This document shows, piece after piece, positions 25,297 through 34,335 of a DNA stretch of 64,000 nt. Made by a program: the position numbers and the translations under genes. The stretch is from Candidatus Raymondbacteria bacterium RIFOXYA2_FULL_49_16 (GTDB lineage Bacteria > Fibrobacterota > OXYB2-FULL-49-7 > XYB2-FULL-49-35), in NCBI GenBank assembly GCA_001789205.1, contig MFYT01000002.1, forward strand, positions 16,665 to 80,664, read 5' to 3'. How positions within the stretch are numbered: position 1 is the stretch's first letter; every line of letters starts with the position of its first letter. Below the pieces are notes generated by a model. It did no database searches. It was not told the DNA's origin and was given only the letters and a program-made list of their open reading frames with translations.

Positions 25297-26908
25297 CCAG
25301 CCCGGTTCTAAGGACAAATCGCAGCGCTTTTTTCAGGTCCGGCACCCGGTGTCCCAATTCCTTCTCGGCCAGCAGTACAATCTCGTCTATGGTACGCCTG
25401 CCATTGGCCCAGCCAAGAGCCACAACCAGCGGACCTCCCCAGCGCGGGTCAGCGAACTTTGTTCGCAGACGCTTGGGAAGAGGATCGAAGGACAACGGTC
25501 CCAGGTAACGAGGTACAATCCGTATGCCGCGCGCCCTGGGTTGAGGCGGCAACTCCGGCTTGGTGAAAAATTCCTGGGGCGCGCACGCCAGCCAATAAAG
25601 GTACACTGCCGCGTACACCGCCGCGGCCTTCATGCTCCTTTTATCGAGAATCGCAGGCGTATCAATGGTGTTGTGCCACTCGGGTCCCAGGAGATCGGGG
25701 CCAAGCCAGACAGTGGGAACGCCGATGGAGGGGTCTGCTATCAGGTTGTCGCTCATGCGGAATGGCCGGGCGCGCCATGTACGCGCGCCAAAGACCGCAG
25801 CAGCGCAGTCCTGCGCAAAAGCATCCACGGGACTGGCATTGCTTTTGGGATTCAGATATACCGCGTACTGGTTCTTTTTCCCGAACCGGTTGAACGCTGT
25901 GCCATCAAGACAGAGTCCCGCCACAGTACGTTTTATCCGGGGAAAAAACCGTTCCACGTACCCGAGCGTGCCGAAACATTCATTTGTCGCAAGATATCTG
26001 ATAGACCGCCGCGGTTGAGGCAGTTTGCCTGATTGTATAAGTTTCCGTAATACCCTGAAGGCTTCGATGCCGCAGCAGATACCCGAACCATTGTCCTTTG
26101 CGCCCTGTTCAAAAGCATGGGCAACAAGGAGCACTTCTTCATGGCCATTGCTGCCCGGCAACAGACCATCGACAACAGGAAAAGATCCTGCAAAAAGCCG
26201 GGTATCTGACCTGGCATGGACCATGACATCCGCGTGTTTCTTCAGGATGGCTCTGAGCCATGCGCCTCTTTTCGGGCTTATCACAAAGCCAAAAAGCCTG
26301 CTGTCTCCCGCCATGCAGCCCCAAGTCCCAGGATTGTCTGGAAAGGAATTATTCCAGAAAAGTTCATTGGGCAGCGATTGTTCGCCATAGCTCCAACAGG
26401 TAAGAACGCCCGCGGCGCCAAAACGGGCTGCCAGCCCCTTGACAGCGCTTGCCCTGCTTGAGGTAAAAACCACGCTACCACGAATTTTTTTTCCCTGGTA
26501 GTCACGGGTATCTGTTCCCTGGCCCACATCCACGATTCTGGCCGTAATCCCTTTTTTTGGAGTGGGGCCGCTCCACATGACCAGCGAACACGGTGTTTTC
26601 TCGTAGTCGGCAAGCACCGTACCCCCAAGGGGGTCTGGCCCGGCTATGGTAAGTGAGGCGCTGGCCGCGTCCCAGGCAAGAGGTGAACGCCACGACCCGA
26701 ACAAAGTTTTTCCATCGGCCTTGAAAAGATGCGTCTTTACTTTGGACAGGCCTGTCTGGACAAGCGTATCGCGGATAAAACGGCCGCTCTTATGAAACGC
26801 GGAATTGGTAAACCACCGTTCAATGGCGTATAACCGTACCACGGTCTCCATAATACGGCTGCTTGACGCCTCTTTTCCGACTGCGTTGACGATTTTGGGT
26901 AAGGTCAT
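25250..26908 (-). CDS. M28-family metallopeptidase with PA domain and C-terminal winged-helix-like tail
   Basis: About 552 residues from ATG 26908, chosen because it follows the upstream stop by one base; a longer version adds 19 residues inside that gene. A PA-like insert (about 140-230, IRGSVVFTSSRA ... GAAGVLTC) precedes the zinc peptidase core: HAFEQG (His264), KDNGSG (Asp272), TNECFG (Glu310) and PEWHNTID late in the chain. The last 70 residues look like a small winged helix, as in DUF2172/DUF4910-type peptidases. No signal peptide is evident, so it is probably cytoplasmic. It closes the operon with the VWA-type genes. Confidence 0.72.
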   Translation of the reverse strand: MTLPKIVNAVGKEASSSRIMETVVRLYAIERWFTNSAFHKSGRFIRDTLVQTGLSKVKTHLFKADGKTLFGSWRSPLAWDAASASLTIAGPDPLGGTVLADYEKTPCSLVMWSGPTPKKGITARIVDVGQGTDTRDYQGKKIRGSVVFTSSRASAVKGLAARFGAAGVLTCWSYGEQSLPNELFWNNSFPDNPGTWGCMAGDSRLFGFVISPKRGAWLRAILKKHADVMVHARSDTRLFAGSFPVVDGLLPGSNGHEEVLLVAHAFEQGAKDNGSGICCGIEAFRVLRKLIQSGKLPQPRRSIRYLATNECFGTLGYVERFFPRIKRTVAGLCLDGTAFNRFGKKNQYAVYLNPKSNASPVDAFAQDCAAAVFGARTWRARPFRMSDNLIADPSIGVPTVWLGPDLLGPEWHNTIDTPAILDKRSMKAAAVYAAVYLYWLACAPQEFFTKPELPPQPRARGIRIVPRYLGPLSFDPLPKRLRTKFADPRWGGPLVVALGWANGRRTIDEIVLLAEKELGHRVPDLKKALRFVLRTGLVRRAGSAAACRDPLS

Positions 26909-26909
26909 A

Positions 26910-29120
26910 CTACAACAATCCTTTCCGTTTTCGGATAAACCATTCCAGCGAGAAAAATAAAACAATTGCCGCTACCAGGAGGCGGGTATTCCATAAAGGA
27001 TAATTCTTCTTTTCAACGATCCGGGCTATCTGCAGTTCCGGCACGGTAATCGCTTTCCGCGGATCAGCTTCATCAAACCCCAGAAGCGCGCCATTGCTCT
27101 GTGCGCACAGAGCGCCAAGCATTTCCCGGTCAACGCCGCCTGCGCCAAATTCGTTCCGGGCGCTTACCGAAAAGGTCTCGGTGGCGTAGTCCTGAACAAA
27201 CCGGTCTTTGAGCAGTTCGGCCCGTACAATGTATATACCCTCGGAAAGGTCCTTGAATTCCACGGGGTAGACGCCTTTGCTGGTCCCGACAGTCTGACGG
27301 GCGACCGCCTTTCCCGAACTGTTGACCAGACTGATTACGCATACGTGGCCAGGTTTCCGCTCCTTCACCTCAACCGCGCAGGTGATGGAGGAGCCGTCAG
27401 TGTATTCCGTGCGCAGCCCTCTAATGGAAAGCGCCCCCAGGGCCGGGTCTTTGATTAACCACCGCACTGACCTACTCACAAATTCCTGGTAGGGCCTGTT
27501 GCCCACTTTTCTGCCCGCATTGATAAAATCATAATACCAGAGGCAATCGGTCGCAATGGCCATCGTGCGGCCCTTGCCAACATCCCGCACTCCGCACAGG
27601 GGCGCTTTGGCGTCGGTCTCAAGCAGGGTAAGTGTGCGCTCCCGTGCCTGACCCATGGCATTGAACCCTTCGAAAGCGATGTCTTCCAGGGATTCGATAA
27701 GCGAAGTAACCGGATGGTGCGTGCCGGTGACAGTGGGTCGCGCGCGAAAACCCTGCATCAGCGTCCCCTGTCTGCCGCCGTCAAGCGCATACGGAAGGAT
27801 GGGGTCCAGAGGCGTTCCCTGGTAGCCCCCTTCGGAAAACGAAAGGTCACCGCCGATCATAAGGAACGAGCCGCCCTTTTCAACGAATTTCCTGATATTG
27901 TCGGTATAAGCCGCGGAAAAGAAGGTCCGGTAGCTGAAATTCTGAAAGATGACAAGATCGAACGTGGACAGTTCCTCGCCAAAAAGCTGCTGATAGGGAA
28001 AGACAATAAGTGACAGCTCCTCCTCAGACACATTCATGACATCCGACGCGGTACGCAGGATGTAGAAGGCGACCAGATCAACTGCCGGGTCTTTTTTAAG
28101 CGTGTTTCTGAGGAATTTCGCGTCCCACGAAGGCCTGCCGCAAATGTGCAGAATACGGATACGGTCACGGATCACCTTGAGCGCGAATTCGCGCCGGTTG
28201 TTCGCGGTGTTGCGTTCAAAGGCATAGGGTGGAAATGAGACCGTATAGGTATAATGACCCACTTCTTCGGGCGCGAATTCCAGGGAGCACTGGTATCGCC
28301 CCTCTCCTTTTTTTACGGCAATGGTCTTTGAGGCGACAATCTCGTTCCCGCGTTTTACCCGCACAGGAATCGAGAGCGCGCCCGTGGTTTTGGCAACGAG
28401 GGAGACCTGGACCGTAAAGGGATTTTTTACATAAGCGAATTTATCGGCCTGCACCTCTTCAATGGCAATGTCCGCCACTGCGGCCTGACCGCTGCCCGGG
28501 ACAAAGGCAAAAATTGGGGGTTGCTTCCGGTCCTTGGACTGATCAAAAAGCGGCAAGCCAAGCTGACGGCGCGAAGAGAAATTATCCGAGAATATACCGT
28601 CGGAATAAAGGACAATGCCCGCTGGTTCTGGATCGCGGAGCGCTGCCAGGGCATCGCTGAACCCGGTCTGTCCATTGAATCCGGTAAGCACGGTCACGGG
28701 AAAACCCGCAAGCGAATCAAGCGAAGTGTCGGCTGAAAAAAGGGAAAAGCGAAGGTCGTAGGCAGAGGCAAGTCCGGCAAAACCAGCGCTATGCCTGCGG
28801 ATATAGGCGCAGGCGCTGTCAAACGCTCCTGATGCGCCCAAAGTTGAGGGCGACCCGTCGATAAGCACCTGGATCATGCTCTTTCTCTTCTCGGCCTTGC
28901 GCACAACAAGTACGGGCTGGAGCAAAGCAACGACAAGCAGGAAAAGGGCGATTGCCCGTGCACTGGCGATAAGCGCGCGCAGTCGCGACTGTCCCAGAAG
29001 CGCGAGCGAACGCAGGGAAAAAAAGAAAGCCAGTATTGCGGCCAGCACCGCGAGAATAAAAGGCAGGGCCTTGAACGCGCCCCATTCAACGGAGAAGAGG
29101 TTGACCGCTAGCGTGTCCAT
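26910..29120 (-). CDS. VWA/BatA-like membrane protein with glutamine-amidotransferase-like region
   Basis: A 736-residue membrane protein: two N-terminal membrane spans (about 15-70), a VWA-like domain starting QVLIDGSPST, which resembles a degenerate metal site (DxSxS), beta-sandwich segments, then a flavodoxin/amidotransferase-like region (KGGSFLMIGGDLSFSEGGY) and a C-terminal membrane span with a basic tail. Such proteins occur in MoxR-DUF58-VWA clusters known in many bacteria, with a role in envelope or complex assembly that is not well defined. It overlaps the upstream gene by 13 bp, so it is translationally coupled. Confidence 0.65.
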   Translation of the reverse strand: MDTLAVNLFSVEWGAFKALPFILAVLAAILAFFFSLRSLALLGQSRLRALIASARAIALFLLVVALLQPVLVVRKAEKRKSMIQVLIDGSPSTLGASGAFDSACAYIRRHSAGFAGLASAYDLRFSLFSADTSLDSLAGFPVTVLTGFNGQTGFSDALAALRDPEPAGIVLYSDGIFSDNFSSRRQLGLPLFDQSKDRKQPPIFAFVPGSGQAAVADIAIEEVQADKFAYVKNPFTVQVSLVAKTTGALSIPVRVKRGNEIVASKTIAVKKGEGRYQCSLEFAPEEVGHYTYTVSFPPYAFERNTANNRREFALKVIRDRIRILHICGRPSWDAKFLRNTLKKDPAVDLVAFYILRTASDVMNVSEEELSLIVFPYQQLFGEELSTFDLVIFQNFSYRTFFSAAYTDNIRKFVEKGGSFLMIGGDLSFSEGGYQGTPLDPILPYALDGGRQGTLMQGFRARPTVTGTHHPVTSLIESLEDIAFEGFNAMGQARERTLTLLETDAKAPLCGVRDVGKGRTMAIATDCLWYYDFINAGRKVGNRPYQEFVSRSVRWLIKDPALGALSIRGLRTEYTDGSSITCAVEVKERKPGHVCVISLVNSSGKAVARQTVGTSKGVYPVEFKDLSEGIYIVRAELLKDRFVQDYATETFSVSARNEFGAGGVDREMLGALCAQSNGALLGFDEADPRKAITVPELQIARIVEKKNYPLWNTRLLVAAIVLFFSLEWFIRKRKGLL

Positions 29121-29872
29121 GGCAGTTTCCTGTATTTGCCCCGCTCCATAAGGGCCTTCACGTGCACCGCGTCCTTCTTGTAATTGGCGGTCAGGGCGTA
29201 GAGGACTGCGTTTACCCCGAAGTTGAAGGCGATCTGGCGCTGCCGTTCGCCGCCGGGAATAACGTCGTAGAGAAACCTGGCGTCATTTCCCTTTGCCCAG
29301 GCGCCCGCGGCATCGTTGAGCGAGTAGACCACGGGTGTTGCGTCGTCAATAGTGATGCCCTCCAGGTAGGGCGCGGTACGCACCCTGCCGCCGAAATACT
29401 CCTCCCGCATTAGATAAAACGAACGGTAGATGGAATGGTCCAGGGGAAGCAGGGAAAGGGTATTGTCGGGGAAAAACGCGGCGAGCTCGCGCCGCACGCT
29501 CCGGTCAAAAGGACCATCCTTGGCGCCTTCGCTGTTGTCAATGAGCAAAAAACCGCCCTGGTCCAGAAAGAGTCTGAGACGCTCGCGTTCCTGTTTCGAG
29601 AAAGGCGCGAAAGGACCTTGTCCGGTCATCAGAATAAAGGGATAAAAGAAAAGATCGTTATCTAAGAGCGACACTGTACGCGGCAGCAGGGCGGCATTGA
29701 TGCTGGTCCGGTTCATGAGCTCGATGATCAGCTGCTTTGTGGCTTCGGGACGGGGGTTCCAGTCGCCGGAAAAGGAAAGCTGGGCAATGATAAATTTTTC
29801 ACCAGGGTAGCGGCCCGCTGTCACAGGCAGCGCGAGCAATATGCACGCGAAAATGGAGCAAAGCAGATTCAT
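29108..29872 (-). CDS. DUF4159 exported protein
   Basis: A 254-residue protein with a cleavable signal (MNLLCSIFACILLALPVTAG). The pattern EKFIIAQLSFSGDWNPRPEA near the start, LLDNDLFFYPFILMTGQG, RLFLDQGGFLLIDNSEG and the late RLFYDV-like segment are typical of DUF4159, a Rossmann-like domain found beside BatA/VWA genes. Its molecular function is unknown. It lies 8 bp after the BatA-like gene and overlaps the next gene, so the four genes form one operon. Confidence 0.75.
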   Translation of the reverse strand: MNLLCSIFACILLALPVTAGRYPGEKFIIAQLSFSGDWNPRPEATKQLIIELMNRTSINAALLPRTVSLLDNDLFFYPFILMTGQGPFAPFSKQERERLRLFLDQGGFLLIDNSEGAKDGPFDRSVRRELAAFFPDNTLSLLPLDHSIYRSFYLMREEYFGGRVRTAPYLEGITIDDATPVVYSLNDAAGAWAKGNDARFLYDVIPGGERQRQIAFNFGVNAVLYALTANYKKDAVHVKALMERGKYRKLPWTR

Positions 29873-29880
29873 ACTATTCT

Positions 29881-31911
29881 TTAACTCCTCCGGAGGATGA
29901 GCCCTTCAATAAGGGCAAACAGTGCGGCAAAGAGGAAAAACCAGTGCCACAACGGTTCGGGTTTGAGCGAGTCAGCGGTACCAACGCTCCTGACACTGAG
30001 ATATTGCACATGCGCGCCCCTGAAAAAAGCGCCGCGCTGGTCGCGGGAGAGCCGGGAAAGGTCGCATTCAGCAGGATCCATGTTCACGGCAAACCACTGC
30101 GCGCCTTCGCGGGCAGCGGGAACCCGGTACAGGCCCGGCACACTGGTGGCCCCAAACTTTGCGGCGCCGGCCAGTGCTGCCACGGAATGGCGCACGCCCA
30201 CTGGATCATCTACTTGAAGCGCCGCATCGGCAGGAAGGACAACGGTATCGCCCGTAAAGACCGTATCCTTGACAGCTATCCAGGTAGCGCCGGCAAGATA
30301 CTGCACAGCTTCCCGGAGAAAAGGAAGAAAAAAGGGCCGCAGGGGAAAATCGTTCCACGCCAGATCGAGCGTTGATAGATAAAGGAAAACTTTGCCTTTT
30401 CCCGCTTTATTTTCGACAAGCAGGGGTTCTCCGCTGGAAAGAGAAAGCAGAGTCGCTCCTGAAGCGCCAGGAGCCGGCTCAAGCAGAAAAAGATTGGTGA
30501 ATGAGTATTTTTCGGGTTCGTCCAGACCGGAGAGAATGCGCACCGCAGGATGGTCGGGTTCGGTTATGGAAAGACCAGCTGCCTGCGCAACATCGTGGGC
30601 AACGCCGGTTTTCCGATCGCGGAGCCAGCGGTTGAAAAGCGGCGCCAAACGCGTATTGAATTCCCCAGGGTCAACACGGTCGCCAAGACTCACGAACAGG
30701 CCCCCTCCTTTTTCGACAAAGCCCTTGATCGCTTCGGTCTGGTCCGCTGACGGCACATAGTTGCATACAAAAAGGATGTCCGTGCGGGCAAGTAACTTTG
30801 GATCGAACCCTGTAGGAGTGGTCACGCTAGCGGTGTTCCTGCCAAACCTGCGATCAGAAAGCGCCTTTTCGAGGAAAAAACTTTCAGCAGCCGTAAAATG
30901 AATGCCCTGATCGCCGTCGATAATGAGGATCCGTGGTTGCGCAGGGGCTGTGTAGACAAAATAGCGGGCGTCATCCGCCGCAAAGGAGTCCGGGGGAAGG
31001 CGCACATAGCCTGGCGCGCTCTCGTACGACCCGTCGATGACGAATTCCTTGACCGCTCCCCGCGAAGCCTCGGCCTGGACAAAGCCGTTGATGATGTTTT
31101 TCCCTCCCAAATACAACGATACCGGCACATCGGCCAGGACGCGTCCTGTATTGTTCGCCACTGTGGCCCGCACGGTCACCTCCCCACCGGCAGAGGGATC
31201 AGCGGCCAGAGCAACCGAGGAGATGCCCGTGTTGCTTCGCTCTGAATCGCCATACGCTGACGCGAGCAGCACAGGCGTCTGCAGGTGCAAAAAGAGGGAT
31301 TCGGGCACTCCAGTCCAGTCGCTGACAGCAAAGTCTGAAATGACAAGCAACCGGTCCCAGGCAGAGGCGCCCGCAAGCATGCCAGCGGCCTTTCTAAGCA
31401 CTGGACCAGCATGGCCCGCGTAAAAGGTAGGCGCAAGGGCAGCGGTCTTTGCGGCAAGTTCGCCCGCGGCAACATCAGCGTCAATGGCCTCTTGAGTACC
31501 GCATATGGTGAGAATGGTCGCGCTGCGCAGGTTTTCCCTGTCAGCATACGCGTTCAGGAATGATACCGCGGCCTCAAAGCCGGTCCGTCCCTCTTCAAGC
31601 GCTGTCATGCTGGCCGAATTATCGAACACCACGAGCGCATTGCCCGCATTTTTTCCTCCTGCGACAAACCTGCTATAGAGTACGGGCATTGCAGCACCCA
31701 TGACCACAGAGACTATGATAAGGGTGCGGATGATAAGCAGAAGGATGTATTTGAGTCTGAAGCGCCGCACTGATTCCTGGCGCGACCGCATGATGAAATC
31801 GAACGCGGCAAAAGGATGGTCAACGGCTTTGCGCCTGTTTATCAGGTGAATAATCAGGGGAATTGCGGCAAGGGCCAGGGCCCCCAAAATTCCAGCGTTG
31901 AGAAAATTCAT
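29881..31911 (-). CDS. BatA-like VWA membrane protein
   Basis: About 676 residues from ATG 31911 (a TTG at 31947 gives 12 more without a clear purpose). The N-terminus has the BatA signature MNFLNAGILGALALAAIPLI followed by HLINRRK and a second span (KYILLLIIRTLIIV). A VWA domain follows with FDNSASM, a true DxSxS metal site. The middle is a beta-rich and amidotransferase-like region (KGGGLFVSLGDRVDP) and the chain ends in a membrane span. It heads the operon with DUF4159, the second VWA protein and the M28 peptidase. The MoxR ATPase and DUF58 protein that usually accompany it are not in the window. Confidence 0.75.
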   Translation of the reverse strand: MNFLNAGILGALALAAIPLIIHLINRRKAVDHPFAAFDFIMRSRQESVRRFRLKYILLLIIRTLIIVSVVMGAAMPVLYSRFVAGGKNAGNALVVFDNSASMTALEEGRTGFEAAVSFLNAYADRENLRSATILTICGTQEAIDADVAAGELAAKTAALAPTFYAGHAGPVLRKAAGMLAGASAWDRLLVISDFAVSDWTGVPESLFLHLQTPVLLASAYGDSERSNTGISSVALAADPSAGGEVTVRATVANNTGRVLADVPVSLYLGGKNIINGFVQAEASRGAVKEFVIDGSYESAPGYVRLPPDSFAADDARYFVYTAPAQPRILIIDGDQGIHFTAAESFFLEKALSDRRFGRNTASVTTPTGFDPKLLARTDILFVCNYVPSADQTEAIKGFVEKGGGLFVSLGDRVDPGEFNTRLAPLFNRWLRDRKTGVAHDVAQAAGLSITEPDHPAVRILSGLDEPEKYSFTNLFLLEPAPGASGATLLSLSSGEPLLVENKAGKGKVFLYLSTLDLAWNDFPLRPFFLPFLREAVQYLAGATWIAVKDTVFTGDTVVLPADAALQVDDPVGVRHSVAALAGAAKFGATSVPGLYRVPAAREGAQWFAVNMDPAECDLSRLSRDQRGAFFRGAHVQYLSVRSVGTADSLKPEPLWHWFFLFAALFALIEGLILRRS

Positions 31912-31975
31912 TGGTAAAAAGATAGCTATTACCGGCAGGCCGTGCAAAGAAGGGCGCCAGTTAATTATTAATCCA

Positions 31976-32004
31976 TTGATTTTTTTTATGTGTCAAGATA
32001 TATT
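31976..32004 (+). promoter_or_regulatory. Probable sigma-70 promoter of the small secreted-protein pair
   Basis: TTGATT (31976-31981), a 17-bp spacer and TATATT (31999-32004) lie 43 bp before the ATG at 32047, in the gap that also serves the divergent BatA-like gene. Confidence 0.6.
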
Positions 32005-32046
32005 ACCTTGTATCAGAATCATCCCCGACAATAAGGATATTGGCTT

Positions 32047-32559
32047 ATGAAATGGCTGGCAGTACTCCTACTTCTTATAACACCGACTGTCTGGGCCCAG
32101 ACATACCTTGAACTTAACTACACCAGTGGGTCGCTTGAATACTTTGAACTCGATTCGATTTCCTCTATTGCCTTCTCAGACTCTACCATGCTCGTAAACG
32201 ATCTTGGTCGCACCTTTTCAATCCACGAAATTCGTTCAATGCGATTTATGGACCAGACAACCAGTACAGAAGCGAACATAGGCGTAAATCATTGTGTCTC
32301 TATTTTTCCAAATCCAGCCAACCCTTCAGTTTCAATCACAATAAACCTGGCTTTAAAGGGCCAAACGAGTATTGCTCTATTCACCGTTGGTGGCCAGGCT
32401 GTAAAAACTCTGGTCAATGGTGTTAAAAATAAAGGGATGCAAAAGGTTGTATGGGATGGTACGGATGCACTCGGCAGACAGGTAGCTTCAGGACATTATA
32501 TTGTCTGCATTACTATTAAAAACAAGACCATTGTCCGGAAAATATCCATAGTACGATAA
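32047..32559 (+). CDS. Small secreted protein with C-terminal sorting domain
   Basis: A 170-residue protein: signal peptide (MKWLAVLLLLITPTVWAQ), a short N-terminal beta region (SLEYFELDSISSIAFSDS), and a sorting domain with FPNPANPSVSI, WDGTDA, ASGHYIV and a basic tail. The N-terminal segment resembles the short 'L-dsI-sI-F' repeat seen at the start of many exported proteins of this group, so most of the protein is targeting sequence; it may be a surface tag or the remnant of a longer protein. AAGGAT lies before the start. It is 13 bp from the next gene, which shares the N-terminal DIDSMYFVD motif. Confidence 0.6.
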   Translation: MKWLAVLLLLITPTVWAQTYLELNYTSGSLEYFELDSISSIAFSDSTMLVNDLGRTFSIHEIRSMRFMDQTTSTEANIGVNHCVSIFPNPANPSVSITINLALKGQTSIALFTVGGQAVKTLVNGVKNKGMQKVVWDGTDALGRQVASGHYIVCITIKNKTIVRKISIVR

Positions 32560-32572
32560 AAGGAGCTCTGCC

Positions 32573-33856
32573 GTGAAAACCTTATTGATGCTGTGCTTCA
32601 CTCTTAGCTTTGTTTTTACAATACCTGCTGAACGGTATCTTGCCATAAGCAAATCAGGAAACCGCTCTTTGGTAAAACTAACTGATATAGACAGCATGTA
32701 TTTTGTAGACACAACAGGGCTTATTCGGGGTTCTGTGCTGGCAACAAAGGCGTTTTATCATAAGGTTGGTGAATTTAACACAATAACAATTACAACAGGG
32801 ATCGCTGATAATGGTTATGGAGCTGACGGCACAGACCATTCAGGGGTGCCAGCCAGCATAGGTAATCTTGCGACAGATCTCGCATTTACAGCATCAGTAA
32901 AACTGACAGACCTTTGCAACGGGGATGGATACAACCTGGGTATCCAAACAGATGATACCTTGTATATAAATGCAACCATACGAGATTTCGGGGGAAATCC
33001 AGAAACAATTCTGGCGTGTTTCACAGTGATCGAAAATCCAGCAGCTGCCATAAAAATAACTGATACTAATTTCCGTGGCGCAACCCTCTCTCAATTTCTC
33101 AAGTGCATGCAGGATTTTTTAACCGGGACAGCTTGGAATATGGGAGGCGGTTCAAATGCAACAGGAACGCGCGTTGCAGTAATGCCTGATGGTAAAACTC
33201 GTATTGAAAATCTTGGGGTGGCAGATGGAGGAACCAGTACACAGGATCTGAAGGACCTTACCATTACCAGCAGCCGTCCATATTCTTCACCATACGTCTC
33301 AAGTGCTTTTTCATTCTCTCCAACTATATATTACGCAAGTAGCCAGGGTCCCAATTACTCAGATACACCCCAGCGCATGTTGCAGCCTGCAAAATCAGAC
33401 GACTATCTCTTTGGGTATAATCTTTTCGATAACACCGGCTTGGGTACGGGATCATCTGAAATGCAGATTTTTGACAACAATGGTATATCTCTCGATTTCA
33501 TGAATAACGACACCCTTGTTGTTTCCGCTACTGTAGGTGCTACGGCCAAGCTGGCAGCGGACTTTGCCATTGACAGTGGTTCTGTTCTAATTAATACATC
33601 AACTACTCTACAGGAAATGTGCGATGCAATTAGAGCTGCACTCGGACTGCCCCTTTTGGACAATACACCTGATAACAATCCATCAGTGGCAATTGACGGC
33701 AGCAGTACAGACGATGTCTTGATCCAGAATGGCACGATTGTTATCCGCGGTCAGCCCATACCAGGCGCTGAGATTACAAACATGACCATTACTGTGCGCA
33801 ACGGTGCAACTGCTCGTACAGGATTCAATGCAAATGCAGTGTTGACTGAATTTTAG
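32573..33856 (+). CDS. Secreted protein, possibly flagellar-hook-like extracellular protein
   Basis: A 427-residue exported protein starting at GTG with AAGGAG in front. After the signal peptide it has KLTDIDSMYFVDT, as in its upstream neighbour, then a beta-rich body. Segments such as TDTNFRGATLSQFLKCMQ and INTSTTLQEMCDAIRAALG resemble the 'start-index' repeats of flagellar hook proteins (FlgE-like), where short helices follow a threonine-rich turn. It lacks the sorting domain. No flagellar genes are nearby, so the likeness may mean a hook-derived surface fibre or may be accidental. Confidence 0.45.
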   Translation: MKTLLMLCFTLSFVFTIPAERYLAISKSGNRSLVKLTDIDSMYFVDTTGLIRGSVLATKAFYHKVGEFNTITITTGIADNGYGADGTDHSGVPASIGNLATDLAFTASVKLTDLCNGDGYNLGIQTDDTLYINATIRDFGGNPETILACFTVIENPAAAIKITDTNFRGATLSQFLKCMQDFLTGTAWNMGGGSNATGTRVAVMPDGKTRIENLGVADGGTSTQDLKDLTITSSRPYSSPYVSSAFSFSPTIYYASSQGPNYSDTPQRMLQPAKSDDYLFGYNLFDNTGLGTGSSEMQIFDNNGISLDFMNNDTLVVSATVGATAKLAADFAIDSGSVLINTSTTLQEMCDAIRAALGLPLLDNTPDNNPSVAIDGSSTDDVLIQNGTIVIRGQPIPGAEITNMTITVRNGATARTGFNANAVLTEF

Positions 33857-33915
33857 CCAAACATTATTCTTGTTCTTTAAAACCTGCGGCTTAGTATTAT
33901 ATATTAACGATCCCT

Positions 33916-34323
33916 ATGGCACACAAAAAACCGCACCTTACAATACTTGGCTCAGCGCATACGGCCTATCCCACCAGTCCGGACAAGGCCAGGCTCGAAG
34001 CTATACCGTTTAACAATCAGGGCAACCATACCACGGTGACCCTCTCGACCGACGAATTCACGTCTCTCTGCCCAGTCACCGGGCAACCCGATTTCGGGGA
34101 GATCGTTATTGAATATGTTCCGGAAAAACTGCTCGTTGAAAGTAAAAGCCTGAAATTATATCTGTTCAGCTTCAGAAACCTGGGCATATTTCAGGAAGAG
34201 ATCGTAAATCGAATTTTGAATGACCTGAAAAAGGCGCTGAAACCGCGCTCAATAAAAGTTACCGGCCGTTTCAAGGCGCGCGGCGGCATTGTCATTGCCC
34301 CGGTAGCGCAATGGAACCGCTAA
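33916..34323 (+). CDS. queF: NADPH-dependent 7-cyano-7-deazaguanine reductase QueF
   Basis: A 135-residue protein of the short, unimodular QueF type, which reduces preQ0 to preQ1 in queuosine synthesis. The catalytic Cys is in SLCPVTGQPDF (Cys52), and the substrate-binding ESKSLKLYLFSFRN (from residue 75) is intact. The length is close to the usual 120-165. It stands alone: no queC, queD, queE or tgt is in the window, and no preQ1 riboswitch was recognised in the 59 bp before it. Confidence 0.9.
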   Translation: MAHKKPHLTILGSAHTAYPTSPDKARLEAIPFNNQGNHTTVTLSTDEFTSLCPVTGQPDFGEIVIEYVPEKLLVESKSLKLYLFSFRNLGIFQEEIVNRILNDLKKALKPRSIKVTGRFKARGGIVIAPVAQWNR

Positions 34324-34335
34324 ATTCCCTGTCTT

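Noticed and set aside
33857-33915. preQ1 riboswitch upstream of queF
   Set aside because: The 59-bp leader shows no match to the known pseudoknot consensus that I could see.
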